A stretch of 64,000 bases of DNA from Actinomadura sp. 7K507 (GCF_004348425.1 NZ_SMKK01000004.1:34078-98077), one strand, 5' to 3'; positions 8,879-16,441 are shown, counted from the first letter of the stretch. Program-made: numbers and translations. Notes: a model not told the origin generated them from the sequence alone.

Positions 8879-9760
8879 ATGGACACCGAGGAGCTCCTGG
8901 AAGCCGCGCGCGGCGGGTCGGTCCGGGCCGCGGGGCGGCTGCTCAGCCTGGTCGCGGGCCCCGGCCGGGACGCCGTGCTGGCGGCGCTCGACGGCGCCGG
9001 GGGCGGAGCCGAGCCCCGGGTCGTGGGCGTGACGGGGCCGCCGGGCGCGGGGAAGTCGACGACCGTCGCGGCGCTGGTGGGGGAGTACCGGAGGCGGGGG
9101 CCGCGGGTCGCGGTCCTCGCGGTGGACCCGTCCTCCCCCTACAGCGGCGGCGCGCTGCTCGGCGACCGGATCCGGATGGCGGCGCACGCCACCGATCCCG
9201 GCGTGCTCATCCGCTCGCTGGCGACGCGGGGCCATCTCGGCGGCCTGGCCGCCGAGGTGCCCGCGGCCGTCCGGGTCCTGGCCGCGCTGTCCTACGACCC
9301 GATCCTGCTGGAGACGGTCGGCGTCGGGCAGTCCGAGATCGAGATCGCCGCCGTCGCCGACCCCGCCGTCGTCGTCCTCACCCCCGGGGCGGGCGACGCG
9401 GTCCAGGCCGCCAAGGCGGGGCTGCTGGAGGTCGCGGACCTGCTCGTCGTCAACAAGGCCGACCGCGAGGGCGCGGACCGGACCGTCCGCGACCTGCGCG
9501 CCGAGACCGGCGCGCCGATCCTCACGCTGGTCGCCTCGAAGGGGGAGGGCGTGCCCGCACTGGTGGAGGCGATCGACGCGCACCACCGCGCCGACACGTC
9601 CGCCCGCCGGACGGCACGCGCGCACGCGCAGATCCTGTCCCTGGCGCAGACCCGCCTGCGCTCGCATCCCGGCCTGGCCGCCCTGGCGGCCGATGTCGCG
9701 GCCGGCCGCCACGACGCCTACACGGCGGCGGACCTGCTGCTGAAGCGCCTCACGGATTGA
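8879..9760 (+). CDS. MeaB/ArgK-type GTPase, mutase chaperone
   Basis: This 293-aa G3E-family P-loop GTPase has Walker A GPPGAGKS at about residues 52-59. It also has AVDPSSPYSGGALLGDRIRM, LLETVGVGQSE (switch II/Walker B region) and VNKAD for base recognition. MeaB proteins gate cobalamin loading and protect or repair B12-dependent acyl-CoA mutases such as MCM and ICM. Its presence in the island supports a functional mutase at 2-1883, although the genes are 7 kb apart. It follows the thiolase by 12 bp in the same operon. It is shorter than the usual 320-340 residues, mainly at the C-terminal dimerisation arm. Confidence 0.9.
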   Translation: MDTEELLEAARGGSVRAAGRLLSLVAGPGRDAVLAALDGAGGGAEPRVVGVTGPPGAGKSTTVAALVGEYRRRGPRVAVLAVDPSSPYSGGALLGDRIRMAAHATDPGVLIRSLATRGHLGGLAAEVPAAVRVLAALSYDPILLETVGVGQSEIEIAAVADPAVVVLTPGAGDAVQAAKAGLLEVADLLVVNKADREGADRTVRDLRAETGAPILTLVASKGEGVPALVEAIDAHHRADTSARRTARAHAQILSLAQTRLRSHPGLAALAADVAAGRHDAYTAADLLLKRLTD

Positions 9761-9767
9761 AGCGCGG

Positions 9768-9805
9768 CCCTGTTGGTTGTAGCGCGCCCTATTGGTTGAA
9801 GCGCA
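9768..9805. repeat. 19-bp tandem imperfect duplication at a convergent gene junction
   Basis: CCCTGTTGGTTGTAGCGCG (9768-9786) and CCCTATTGGTTGAAGCGCA (9787-9805) match at 16 of 19 positions. The second copy encodes the last residues and stop of the thioesterase; the first lies beyond its stop, between it and the MeaB gene. It looks like a local duplication of the gene end. No clear hairpin terminator is visible here. Confidence 0.55.
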
Positions 9806-10583
9806 GTAGGGCCTCTTGCGCGTAGGACGCGACGAGCGAGCCGTCCTCGGTGAGGACGTCGCCGCGTCCGAAGCAGCGGCCGTGTGCCAGGAGCGGGCTG
9901 TGCTGGCGCAGCAGCAGCCAGCCGTCGGTGCGGACGGGGCGGTGGAACCAGAGCGTGTGCGAGGTGACCGCCGAGGCGAACGCCGTCTGCGCGTCCCGCT
10001 GGGAGACCTCGTCGAGCGGGCGCAGCGCCGTGCCGATGAGCGTCAGATCGGTCGCGTACGCGAGGAGGGCGGGGCCGAGCCCGGGGCCGGCCTCCGGCGT
10101 GCGCATCCAGAGCTCCAGCTCGGGCGGCTCCGCCTTGGGGGAGTCGAGGTCGGCGGCGGACCGGGTCTCCCAGGGCAGCAGGTGGAGGTCGACCCGGTGC
10201 TCCTCCCCGAGGAGCGCGGGGACCGGGGCGACGGTCTGGTGGTCGCGTCCCTCCTCGGGGGCGTGCAGGGACACCGAGGCCGTCGCCGCCACGCCGTGCG
10301 ACTGCCGGGCGACGACCGTCAGCGTCGCGAACGTGCCGCCCTCGTGGTGCCGCTCCACCTCGTACCGCACCGGCTCGTCGGCCGTCCCCGCGCGGGGGAA
10401 CAGCACGTGCAGCGACTTGACGGCCTTGCCCGGGCAGGTGCGCTCCGCCGCCCGGACGGACTGGGCGAGCAGCTGCCCGCCGAACAGCCGGTGGTAGGTC
10501 AGCCGCTGGTTCCGGCCCTCCAGCGCGGGCGGTTCCCCCCGCAGCTCAAGGCAGTCGAGAAGGTCGCTCCAGAGATCGCTCAC
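9789..10583 (-). CDS. acyl-CoA thioesterase, TesB/type II family
   Basis: This 264-aa double-hotdog thioesterase has family blocks FGGQLLAQSVRAAERTCP and VKSLHVLFPRAG near the N-terminus. The second hotdog includes ATDLTLIGTALRP, with the catalytic-type aspartate, then SHTLWFHRP, and the C-terminal VASYAQEALLRF. It hydrolyses acyl-CoA to free acid and CoA and may relieve CoA sequestration during catabolism. It is transcribed away from a GAGAAT operator at 10615-10629, 32 bp upstream of its ATG, placing it in the island regulon. The TetR gene lies immediately upstream in the same direction. Confidence 0.9.
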   Translation of the reverse strand: MSDLWSDLLDCLELRGEPPALEGRNQRLTYHRLFGGQLLAQSVRAAERTCPGKAVKSLHVLFPRAGTADEPVRYEVERHHEGGTFATLTVVARQSHGVAATASVSLHAPEEGRDHQTVAPVPALLGEEHRVDLHLLPWETRSAADLDSPKAEPPELELWMRTPEAGPGLGPALLAYATDLTLIGTALRPLDEVSQRDAQTAFASAVTSHTLWFHRPVRTDGWLLLRQHSPLLAHGRCFGRGDVLTEDGSLVASYAQEALLRFNQ

Positions 10584-10614
10584 GACTCACAGTGTAATGC
10601 TGTTCTCTGACTTT

Positions 10615-10629
10615 GAGAATGCCACTCTC
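10615..10629. promoter_or_regulatory. operator site 2 of the island regulon
   Basis: GAGAATGCCACTCTC keeps five of six paired arm positions with a 3-bp centre. An additional TTCTC half-site lies at 10603-10607. It is placed just upstream of the thioesterase start and just downstream of the TetR gene end. Confidence 0.7.
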
Positions 10630-10633
10630 AATC

Positions 10634-11320
10634 TCAAGGCTTCGCGAAACCCTGCGAGCAGAAGTCCCATACCTCGGCGGCCGTGATCGGGTGCCCGGCC
10701 TCGCCGTCCGCCTCGCGCTCGGCGCCGTTGGACTGGGCGATGAACATGACCGTCTCCATCGTGAGCGCGGCCGCCCGGCGGGGCTTGGTGCCGGCCCGCG
10801 TCCTGCCCGCCTCGTCCGCCTCCGCCATCAGGTCGCTGAAGAGCGCCAGCAGCGGCGCGTGCGCGACCCGCACCTCGGCCGGATGCGACATCAGCAGCTG
10901 CGGGGCGAAGTCGGTGAACAGCGGACGCCGCGCGGAGGGGTCGGGACGCGACAGCTCGAACAGCAGCTCGACGGCGGTCCGGAGCCGGTCGAGCGGCTCG
11001 GTCTGCCCGGACGTGGCGGCGCGGATCTGGTCGGTCGCCCGGCGCAGGGCGTCCTCGAACAGCGCGAGCAGCAGCTCGTGCTTGCCGTCGAAGTGCTGGT
11101 AGAAGCTGCGCAGCGACTGGCGGGACCGGTCGACGACCTCCTGCACCGTGAAGTCGGTGGTGCCCTTCTCCGTGATGATCCCCTGTGCGGCGTCGAGGAA
11201 CCGCTCGACCCTCTGCTCGGCCCGCAGCTTGGCGGCCTTGGTGGAGCGTTCGACCGCGCGCTGCTTCCACGCGGGCTCGGTGGTCGAGGCGCCGTCGGCG
11301 GGATCGGTCTTCTCTGCCAT
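10634..11320 (-). CDS. TetR-family transcriptional regulator, proposed island regulator
   Basis: This is a 228-aa TetR repressor when started at ATG 11320; an upstream in-frame ATG at 11362 would add 14 residues without homology. A basic N-terminal tail (KQRAVERSTKAAKLRAEQR) precedes the helix-turn-helix. The HTH has FLDAAQGIITEKG, FTVQEVVDRSRQSLRSFYQHF and DGKHELLLALFEDAL. The rest is a ligand-binding helical domain. It is embedded in the island between the thioesterase and an amidohydrolase, near the middle of the seven GAGAAT sites, and is therefore the best candidate to bind them. The ligand is probably an acyl-CoA intermediate, as for many catabolic TetR proteins. A weak GTAA/TTAC dyad (11321-11334) just upstream of its start may be autoregulatory. 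Confidence 0.85.
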   Translation of the reverse strand: MAEKTDPADGASTTEPAWKQRAVERSTKAAKLRAEQRVERFLDAAQGIITEKGTTDFTVQEVVDRSRQSLRSFYQHFDGKHELLLALFEDALRRATDQIRAATSGQTEPLDRLRTAVELLFELSRPDPSARRPLFTDFAPQLLMSHPAEVRVAHAPLLALFSDLMAEADEAGRTRAGTKPRRAAALTMETVMFIAQSNGAEREADGEAGHPITAAEVWDFCSQGFAKP

Positions 11321-11461
11321 GTAAAGAACCTTACTGCACGTCATCGGGAAGCAGCCCTGCACCTTGGTCGAATGCGGCAGCCACGTTGGTGAGATTCTTA
11401 ATTACCTCTGCAGAGAACTATATTCACCTACGTCCGCCGGGCCGGACGCGGGCCGCCGGAC

Positions 11462-12673
11462 CTACCGCTGGAGGAAGACCTTTCCGCCCTTCATGACGAA
11501 CCGGACGTCCTGCGTGACGGTGATGTCCCGCAAGGGGTCGCCGGGGACGGCGATGACGTCGGCCAGCAGGCCCTCCGCGAGCCGGCCGCGGTCGGTGACG
11601 CCGATCAGCTCGGCGGCGGTGGTGGTCGCCGCCCGGATCGCCTCCAGCGGGCTCATCCCCCGGCTGACCAGGGCGACCAGCTCGCTCGCGTTCCTGCCGT
11701 GCGGGATCGCGGGTGCGTCGCTGCCGCAGGCGATCTTCACCCCGGCCGTGATGGCGGCGCGTATCGACTGCCGGGCGCGCGGGAACATCTCGGCCGCCTT
11801 GGCCTGCAGTTCGGGTGCGGCCTTCGAGACGTCCATGTGGTCGGCCAGCACCGTGGTCGCGACCAGGAACGTGCCTCTCTCGACCATCAGCGCGATGGTC
11901 TCGTCGTCGATGAGGAAGCCGTGCTCGATGCAGTCGATGCCCGCCTCGACGGCGGACCGCACCGCCTCGGCGCCGTGCGTGTGCGCGGCGACCAGCAGCC
12001 CGCGGCGGTGCGCCTCGTCCGCGATCGCGCGCAGCTCCTCGTCGGAGTAGTGCTGCGCGCCCGGGATCCCGGTGTGCGACATCACGCCGCCGGACGCGCA
12101 CGTCTTGATGAGCTGCGCCCCGTGCTTGATCTGGTACCGGACGGCCTTGCGGATCTCGTCGACCCCGTTGGCGATGCCCTCCTCCACCGTGAGCTCCATG
12201 ACGCCGGGCGCGAACGCGGCGAACATCGTGGGGTCGAGGTGGCCGCCGGTCGGGGTGATCGCGTGCCCGGCCGGGACGATCCGCGGCCCGTCCACCCAGC
12301 CCGCGTCGATCGCCTTCATCAGCGCGACGTCCAGCAGGTAGCCGCCGGTCTTCACGAACAGCCCGAGGTTCCGGACGGTGGTGAAGCCCGCCCGCAGCGT
12401 GCGGCGGGCGTTGCCGACGGCGCGCAGCATGCGCAGCGGCGGGTCGTCCTGGACGGGGGAGCGGGCGGCCGACTCGCCGCGCCCGCCCATCAGCAGGTTG
12501 ACCTCCATGTCCATCAGCCCGGGCAGCAGGACCGCGTCGCCGAGATCGAGCACCTCGCCGTCCGCGGCGCCGCCGGCGCCGGCGATCCGGTCGTCCTCGA
12601 TCCGCAGGACTCCGGGCCGGACGATCTCACCTGCGTCGAGGTCGAGCAGCCCGGCGGCCTTCAACGTCAGCAC
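11462..12673 (-). CDS. amidohydrolase (imidazolonepropionase/prolidase-like) with altered metal motif
   Basis: This 403-aa member of the metal-dependent amidohydrolase superfamily has a beta-sandwich N-terminus, the barrel with QLIKTCASGGVMS (bridging lysine), AAHTHG, IEHG and CGSDAP, and a C-terminal GKVFL strand. The first-strand metal motif HxH, normally DxHxH after LPGL, reads LPGLMDMEVNL, so both histidines are replaced by Glu and Asn. The GTG at 12673 is chosen because AAGGAG lies at 12680-12685; an in-frame ATG at 12748 would run through the operator at 12695. The reaction is unknown: it may be a C-N or lactone hydrolase, or a repurposed protein. Confidence 0.8.
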   Translation of the reverse strand: MLTLKAAGLLDLDAGEIVRPGVLRIEDDRIAGAGGAADGEVLDLGDAVLLPGLMDMEVNLLMGGRGESAARSPVQDDPPLRMLRAVGNARRTLRAGFTTVRNLGLFVKTGGYLLDVALMKAIDAGWVDGPRIVPAGHAITPTGGHLDPTMFAAFAPGVMELTVEEGIANGVDEIRKAVRYQIKHGAQLIKTCASGGVMSHTGIPGAQHYSDEELRAIADEAHRRGLLVAAHTHGAEAVRSAVEAGIDCIEHGFLIDDETIALMVERGTFLVATTVLADHMDVSKAAPELQAKAAEMFPRARQSIRAAITAGVKIACGSDAPAIPHGRNASELVALVSRGMSPLEAIRAATTTAAELIGVTDRGRLAEGLLADVIAVPGDPLRDITVTQDVRFVMKGGKVFLQR

Positions 12674-12694
12674 GGGCCGCTCCTTCTCAAGAGT

Positions 12695-12709
12695 GAGAGT
12701 AGTATTCTC
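12695..12709. promoter_or_regulatory. operator site 3 of the island regulon
   Basis: GAGAGTAGTATTCTC differs from a perfect palindrome at one arm position. It lies 22 bp upstream of the amidohydrolase GTG on the minus strand, so it would control that gene. It supports the downstream start choice for the gene. Confidence 0.72.
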
Positions 12710-12795
12710 ATCTTTTGAGTACCACGTTTCCATGCGTGGCGGCGGCACGTCAAGCGCGGGTCGCCCGGCCCGGCCCGGCCGAGGCCTAGATGTTG

Positions 12796-12822
12796 ATTCT
12801 CTGTCATGAGAAGCTAGTTTTC
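12796..12822. promoter_or_regulatory. operator site 4 of the island regulon, three half-sites
   Basis: ATTCTC (12796-12801), six bases, GAGAAG (12808-12813), CTA, then GTTTTC (12817-12822). It stands about 70 bp upstream of the small four-Cys gene and the amidohydrolase-2 operon on the plus strand, and is divergent from site 3. The same three-half-site layout occurs at 17950 and 21441. Confidence 0.68.
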
Positions 12823-12893
12823 AGCTTTCGAGAGGATGATGCTGATGGCCCGGACGTGCGGGCCGTCACCGCTCCGCGAGAGAAGGACTCCGC

Positions 12894-13217
12894 ATGACCT
12901 CAACGCCCCGAGCGCCGCGTCCCGGCGAACAACTGGCCAGCACCGTCTGCGACACCCGCGTGATCGTGGTGCGCGCCCCCGCCGGGGCGGCCCCGCGGAT
13001 CGCCTGCGGGGGAGAGCCGATGGTGCCCGCGGCCACCGCCGCGAAGCCGGCCGGCCCGGCCGGGGGCGGCGCGGCCGGCACGCTCATCGGCAAGCGCTAC
13101 GTCGACGAGGCCGGGACGCTCGAACTGCTCTGCACCTCGTCCGGATCGGGTGCGCTCACCTGCGACGGGGCGCCGATGACGATCAAGACGGCCAAGCCGC
13201 TGCCCGCCTCGGACTGA
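12894..13217 (+). CDS. small four-cysteine protein, function unknown
   Basis: This 107-aa protein contains two related halves. The first runs from VCDTR to CGGEPM; the second runs from LLCTS to CDGAPM. Each half has one Cys followed by C-[GD]-G-x-P-M, about 20 and 10 residues later respectively. A Pro/Ala/Gly linker joins them. Four cysteines in this layout suggest a zinc- or iron-binding knuckle, but I recognise no family with certainty. It starts at ATG 12894 behind GAAGG and is followed 63 bp later by an amidohydrolase-2 gene in the same direction. It has no signal peptide or membrane segment. A partner or activator of the downstream enzyme is a reasonable guess only. Confidence 0.7.
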   Translation: MTSTPRAPRPGEQLASTVCDTRVIVVRAPAGAAPRIACGGEPMVPAATAAKPAGPAGGGAAGTLIGKRYVDEAGTLELLCTSSGSGALTCDGAPMTIKTAKPLPASD

Positions 13218-13246
13218 ACCGCCTCCGACCGAACCGCCTCCGACCG
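13217..13246. repeat. 15-bp direct tandem repeat
   Basis: AACCGCCTCCGACCG occurs at 13217-13231 and 13232-13246, followed by a degenerate third copy. It fills most of the spacer between the small four-Cys gene, whose stop it overlaps, and the next gene. It is probably slippage. Confidence 0.6.
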
Positions 13247-13280
13247 AACCCTCCCGCGACCGACGACGAAGGGAACCGTC

Positions 13281-14582
13281 ATGAAGCTCGACGACCTGAT
13301 CCTGATCAGCGTCGATGACCACATCATCGAGCCGCCCGACATGTTCGTGAACCACCTGCCCGAGCGGTACAAGGCCGAGGCCCCCCAACTGGTGCACCAG
13401 GACGACGGCACCGACGTGTGGAGGTTCCGCGAGATCGCGATCCCCAACGTCGCCCTCAACGCGGTCGCGGGCCGTCCCAAGACCGAGTACGGCATGGAGC
13501 CGCAGGGCCTCGACGAGATCCGGCCGGGCTGCTACGACGTGGACGAGCGGGTCAAGGACATGAACGCCGGCGGCGTCCTGGCGTCGATGAACTTCCCGTC
13601 CTTCCCCGGCTTCGCCGCCCGGCTGTTCGCCACCGAGGACGCCGACTTCTCGCTGGCGCTGGTGCGCGCCTACAACGACTGGCACATCGACGAGTGGTGC
13701 GGCGCCCACCCGGGCCGGTTCATCCCGATGGCGCTGCCCGTCATCTGGGACGCCGAGGCGTGCGCCGGGGAGGTGCGGCGCGTCGCCGCCAAGGGCTGCC
13801 ACTCGCTGACCTTCAGCGAGAACCCCGCGGCGATGGGCTACCCCAGCTTCCACGACGAGTACTGGGACCCGCTGTGGAGGGCGCTGTGCGACACCGGCAC
13901 GGTGCTGAACGTGCACATCGGCTCCTCGGGCCGGCTGGCGATCCCCGCGGTCGACTCGCCCCCCGACGTGATGATCACGCTGCAGCCGATGAACATCGTC
14001 TCCGCGGCGGCCGACCTGCTCTGGTCCCGGGTGATCAAGCAGTTCCCGGACATCAGGATCGCGCTGTCGGAGGGCGGCACCGGCTGGATCCCGTACTTCC
14101 TGGAGCGCGTCGACCGGACCTTCGAGATGCACGCCACCTGGACCCTGCAGGACTTCGGCGGCAGGCTGCCCTCGGAGGTGTTCCGGGAGAACTTCCTGAC
14201 CTGCTTCATCACCGATTCGCTGGGCGTGAAGCTGCGGCACGACATCGGCATCGACAACATCTGCTGGGAGGCCGACTACCCGCACAGCGACTCGCTGTGG
14301 CCGGACGCCCCCGAGCACTTGAACGAGGTCCTCGCCGAGCATGGCGTGCCCGACGAGGACACCCGCAAGATGACGCACGAGAACGCGATGCGCTGGTACT
14401 CCTTCGACCCGTTCGCGCACGTCCCGCGCGAGCGGGCGACGGTGGGCGCGCTGCGCCGGGCCGCCGAGGGCCACGACGTCTCCGTCAAACCCCGCAGCCA
14501 CCGCGTCATCGCCCCCGAGGAGCGCCTGGAGTCGTACCGCACCCGGGCGCAGGCGGCCCTCGCGGCGGCGGCGGGCAAGTGA
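13281..14582 (+). CDS. amidohydrolase family 2 protein (ACMSD/TIM-barrel metal hydrolase or decarboxylase)
   Basis: This 433-aa protein belongs to the amidohydrolase-2 group, which includes 2-amino-3-carboxymuconate semialdehyde decarboxylase and 4-oxalomesaconate hydratase relatives. The N-terminal SVDDHIIEPPDMF is the D-x-H-x-x-E-P-type metal motif. Further metal-pocket candidates are NVHIGSSG and WEADYPHSDS, with LSEGGTGWIPYFLER between. Such enzymes hydrolyse or decarboxylate carboxylated and ring-fission products. The ATG is preceded by GAAGGGAA. It is followed by the CMD-family gene 37 bp downstream and lies in the operon led by the four-Cys protein under operator site 4. Confidence 0.87.
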   Translation: MKLDDLILISVDDHIIEPPDMFVNHLPERYKAEAPQLVHQDDGTDVWRFREIAIPNVALNAVAGRPKTEYGMEPQGLDEIRPGCYDVDERVKDMNAGGVLASMNFPSFPGFAARLFATEDADFSLALVRAYNDWHIDEWCGAHPGRFIPMALPVIWDAEACAGEVRRVAAKGCHSLTFSENPAAMGYPSFHDEYWDPLWRALCDTGTVLNVHIGSSGRLAIPAVDSPPDVMITLQPMNIVSAAADLLWSRVIKQFPDIRIALSEGGTGWIPYFLERVDRTFEMHATWTLQDFGGRLPSEVFRENFLTCFITDSLGVKLRHDIGIDNICWEADYPHSDSLWPDAPEHLNEVLAEHGVPDEDTRKMTHENAMRWYSFDPFAHVPRERATVGALRRAAEGHDVSVKPRSHRVIAPEERLESYRTRAQAALAAAAGK

Positions 14583-14619
14583 GGGAAACCGGGCAGGTGA
14601 AGGAAACGGGGGCGGGCCG

Positions 14620-15210
14620 GTGACGGCGCGCGTCGACCCCCTCCCTCCGGGGCGGTGGCCGAAGGAGATGCGGGCGGCCCTGGCGGCCATGACGCCGCCG
14701 GAGCCGCTGCATCCGGGCCCGGTCGGCGAGGGCCGCCCGAAGGCGCTGAACACCCTCGGGACCTTCGCGCACCACCCGGCGCTGGCGCACGCGTTCTTCA
14801 CCTTCAACGGGCACGTGATGCGGGCGACCACGCTGACGGCGCGGCACCGCGAGATGATCGTGCTGCGCGCGTCAGCGCTCCTGGACTGCCCCTACGAATG
14901 GGCCCAGCACGTCGTCCAGGCGCACGACGCGGGCCTGACCGACGGGGACATCGCCAGGGTCGCGTTCGGCCCTGGCGCGCCCTTCTGGGACCCGCCCGAC
15001 GCGGCCCTGCTGCGCGCGGTCGACGAGCTGGTCACCGAGGACGTGATCAGCGCGGCGACCTGGGGTGACCTGTCCAAGGAGTTCGACACCAGGCAGCTGC
15101 TCGACCTCATCTTCACGGTCGGCGCCTACCAGACGCTGGCGTGGGTGCTCCGTTCGTTCGAGCTCGAACTCGACGACGACCTCCGCCCGGACCCCGCCGG
15201 CTCGGGATAG
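14620..15210 (+). CDS. carboxymuconolactone decarboxylase (CMD/AhpD-fold) family protein
   Basis: This 196-aa all-helical AhpD-fold protein has LTARHREMIVLRASALLDCPYEWAQHVVQA, in which Glu, a single Cys and His match the active-site helix. The CxxC seen in peroxidase-type AhpD proteins is reduced to one Cys, which favours a CMD-like lyase or unknown role over a thiol peroxidase. It starts with GTG 14620 and follows the amidohydrolase-2 gene. The two probably act in succession on a carboxylated ring-opening or lactone-type intermediate. The exact reaction cannot be read from sequence. Confidence 0.85.
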   Translation: MTARVDPLPPGRWPKEMRAALAAMTPPEPLHPGPVGEGRPKALNTLGTFAHHPALAHAFFTFNGHVMRATTLTARHREMIVLRASALLDCPYEWAQHVVQAHDAGLTDGDIARVAFGPGAPFWDPPDAALLRAVDELVTEDVISAATWGDLSKEFDTRQLLDLIFTVGAYQTLAWVLRSFELELDDDLRPDPAGSG

Positions 15211-15255
15211 GGCCGCGAAAACATCCGCGTGACCCTTGTCACACAGGCAAAACCT

Positions 15256-15277
15256 ACCTACTGTGCGTTCAGTAGGT
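15256..15277. promoter_or_regulatory. operator of the TetR gene at 15296 (perfect 8-bp dyad)
   Basis: ACCTACTG (15256-15263), six bases, CAGTAGGT (15270-15277). It is a perfect inverted repeat 18 bp upstream of the TetR GTG start, typical of an autoregulatory TetR operator, and unrelated to the GAGAAT sites. Confidence 0.8.
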
Positions 15278-15295
15278 CTTCTCGGAGGTGGTCTG

Positions 15296-15904
15296 GTGAC
15301 CGACCAGCGTCCCTACGCCACGCTTCTCGCGAAGGGCGAGGAGCGCAGGCAGCGGATCCTCACGGCCGCACAACGGCTGCTGAGGCGCCACGGCTGGCGC
15401 GGCATCACGCTCGGGCAGATCGCCCGCGAGGCGGGGGTCAGCCCCGCGGGCCTTCTGCACCACTTCGCCTCCAAGGAGCAGCTGCTGCACGCGGCGCTCG
15501 ACGTGCGCGACGAGTACGACGAGGCCAGGCTGCTCCGGGAGGGTGACCTCATCCAGCAGGTTCAGTCGGCTGCCGACCGGTTCCGGGACACCCCCGACCT
15601 GGTGGGCATGTTCGCCGTCCTGCTGATGGAGAACCTCGATCCCGAGGCGCCGCTGCACCAGCGTTTCCTCGGCAGGTACCGGTCCGCGGTCGACACCGTG
15701 GCCGAGGGCATCCGGCGGGGGCAGGGCTCCGGACGGTACCGCGCCGATGTGGACCCGGCCGTCAAGGCGGTGGAGATCGTCGCCTTTCTCAATGGGATAG
15801 AGACATCATGGCTGCTCGATCCTTCGATCCCGCTGACCGAAGTGTTCAAGGAGTACACCGGATCGCTCTCCCGGCAACTCGCTCAGCCCCCCGATGCCGT
15901 ATGA
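15296..15904 (+). CDS. TetR-family transcriptional regulator
   Basis: This 202-aa TetR protein has the HTH in RILTAAQRLLRRHGWRGITLGQIAREAGVSPAGLLHHFASKEQLLHAAL at about residues 18-65, followed by a helical effector domain. GTG 15296 is chosen for GGAGG at 15284-15288, with 7-nt spacing; a TTG 60 bases upstream would place the dyad inside the gene. It overlaps the next gene in ATGA. Its perfect dyad lies just upstream, so it very likely controls itself and the coupled gene, and possibly neighbours. Confidence 0.88.
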   Translation: MTDQRPYATLLAKGEERRQRILTAAQRLLRRHGWRGITLGQIAREAGVSPAGLLHHFASKEQLLHAALDVRDEYDEARLLREGDLIQQVQSAADRFRDTPDLVGMFAVLLMENLDPEAPLHQRFLGRYRSAVDTVAEGIRRGQGSGRYRADVDPAVKAVEIVAFLNGIETSWLLDPSIPLTEVFKEYTGSLSRQLAQPPDAV

Positions 15905-16392
15905 GGTCCCAGCTCGTGGTCATAGCCCCCGGCATGGCCGAGGTGGTGCGGTACGCGGGCGGCTGGCTGTTCGACCGGGGAATGGCGGGCTGGGACGTCG
16001 TCGTCCTCACCCCCGACCGCGGCGACCCGCGGCCGCTGCGGATCCTCGGCGCCCACGCGGCCGACCTGGAGTGCGCGCTGGCGTCGCCCGTCCGGGGCCG
16101 GCGGCCGCAGGCCCTGTCTGTCTGCGCCGGCCTGTACGCCGCCGACGAGCGCGTGCGGCGGATGGTGATCGAGGCGCTGGACGGGGGGCGGGTCGAGGTC
16201 ACCCTGTGGGGCGACCCGTGGCCGGCGGAGCTCGATCCGGTGGCCGCTCCCGTCCCGCACCGGCTGAGCGTGGCCGCGCGCGCCTTCAAGGCCCGGGCGA
16301 TGGGCGCGGCCGCCTGCCCGCTGGGCGGCGGATGCGAGCCGACCGAGATGTTCCGGCGCGGGGAGTTCGTCCGGACCCTCGGGAACGTCTGA
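15901..16392 (+). CDS. hypothetical protein coupled to a TetR regulator
   Basis: I do not recognise the family of this 163-aa protein. It begins LVVIAPGMAEVVRYAGGWLFDRGMAGWDVVVLTPD, suggestive of an alpha/beta Rossmann-like start. It has a central LSVCAGLYAADERVRRMVIEAL and ends with a segment containing CPLGGGCEP and two cysteines. No membrane segment is seen. Its ATG overlaps the TetR stop (ATGA), so it is translated with the regulator and is probably the main target of that regulator. It ends at a perfect 18-bp hairpin. Confidence 0.75.
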   Translation: MRSQLVVIAPGMAEVVRYAGGWLFDRGMAGWDVVVLTPDRGDPRPLRILGAHAADLECALASPVRGRRPQALSVCAGLYAADERVRRMVIEALDGGRVEVTLWGDPWPAELDPVAAPVPHRLSVAARAFKARAMGAAACPLGGGCEPTEMFRRGEFVRTLGNV

Positions 16393-16437
16393 GCCGCCGG
16401 AGGGCGCGGGGAGCCACCTCCCGCGCCCTCCGGCGGC
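16393..16437. terminator. perfect 18-bp stem terminator between convergent operons
   Basis: GCCGCCGGAGGGCGCGGG (16393-16410) pairs perfectly with CCCGCGCCCTCCGGCGGC (16420-16437) around a 9-nt loop. It fills the gap between the convergent hypothetical gene (ends 16392) and ferredoxin gene (ends 16442). It is the strongest terminator-like structure in the window. Confidence 0.85.
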
Positions 16438-16441
16438 CCGG

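Noticed and set aside
12673..12748. An upstream ATG at 12748 for the amidohydrolase.
   Set aside because: It would put the GAGAGTAGTATTCTC operator inside the coding sequence and lacks a ribosome site; GTG 12673 has AAGGAG at ideal spacing.
14620..15210. Calling the AhpD-fold protein an alkylhydroperoxidase.
   Set aside because: The catalytic CxxC pair is not present; only one Cys lies in the active-site helix.
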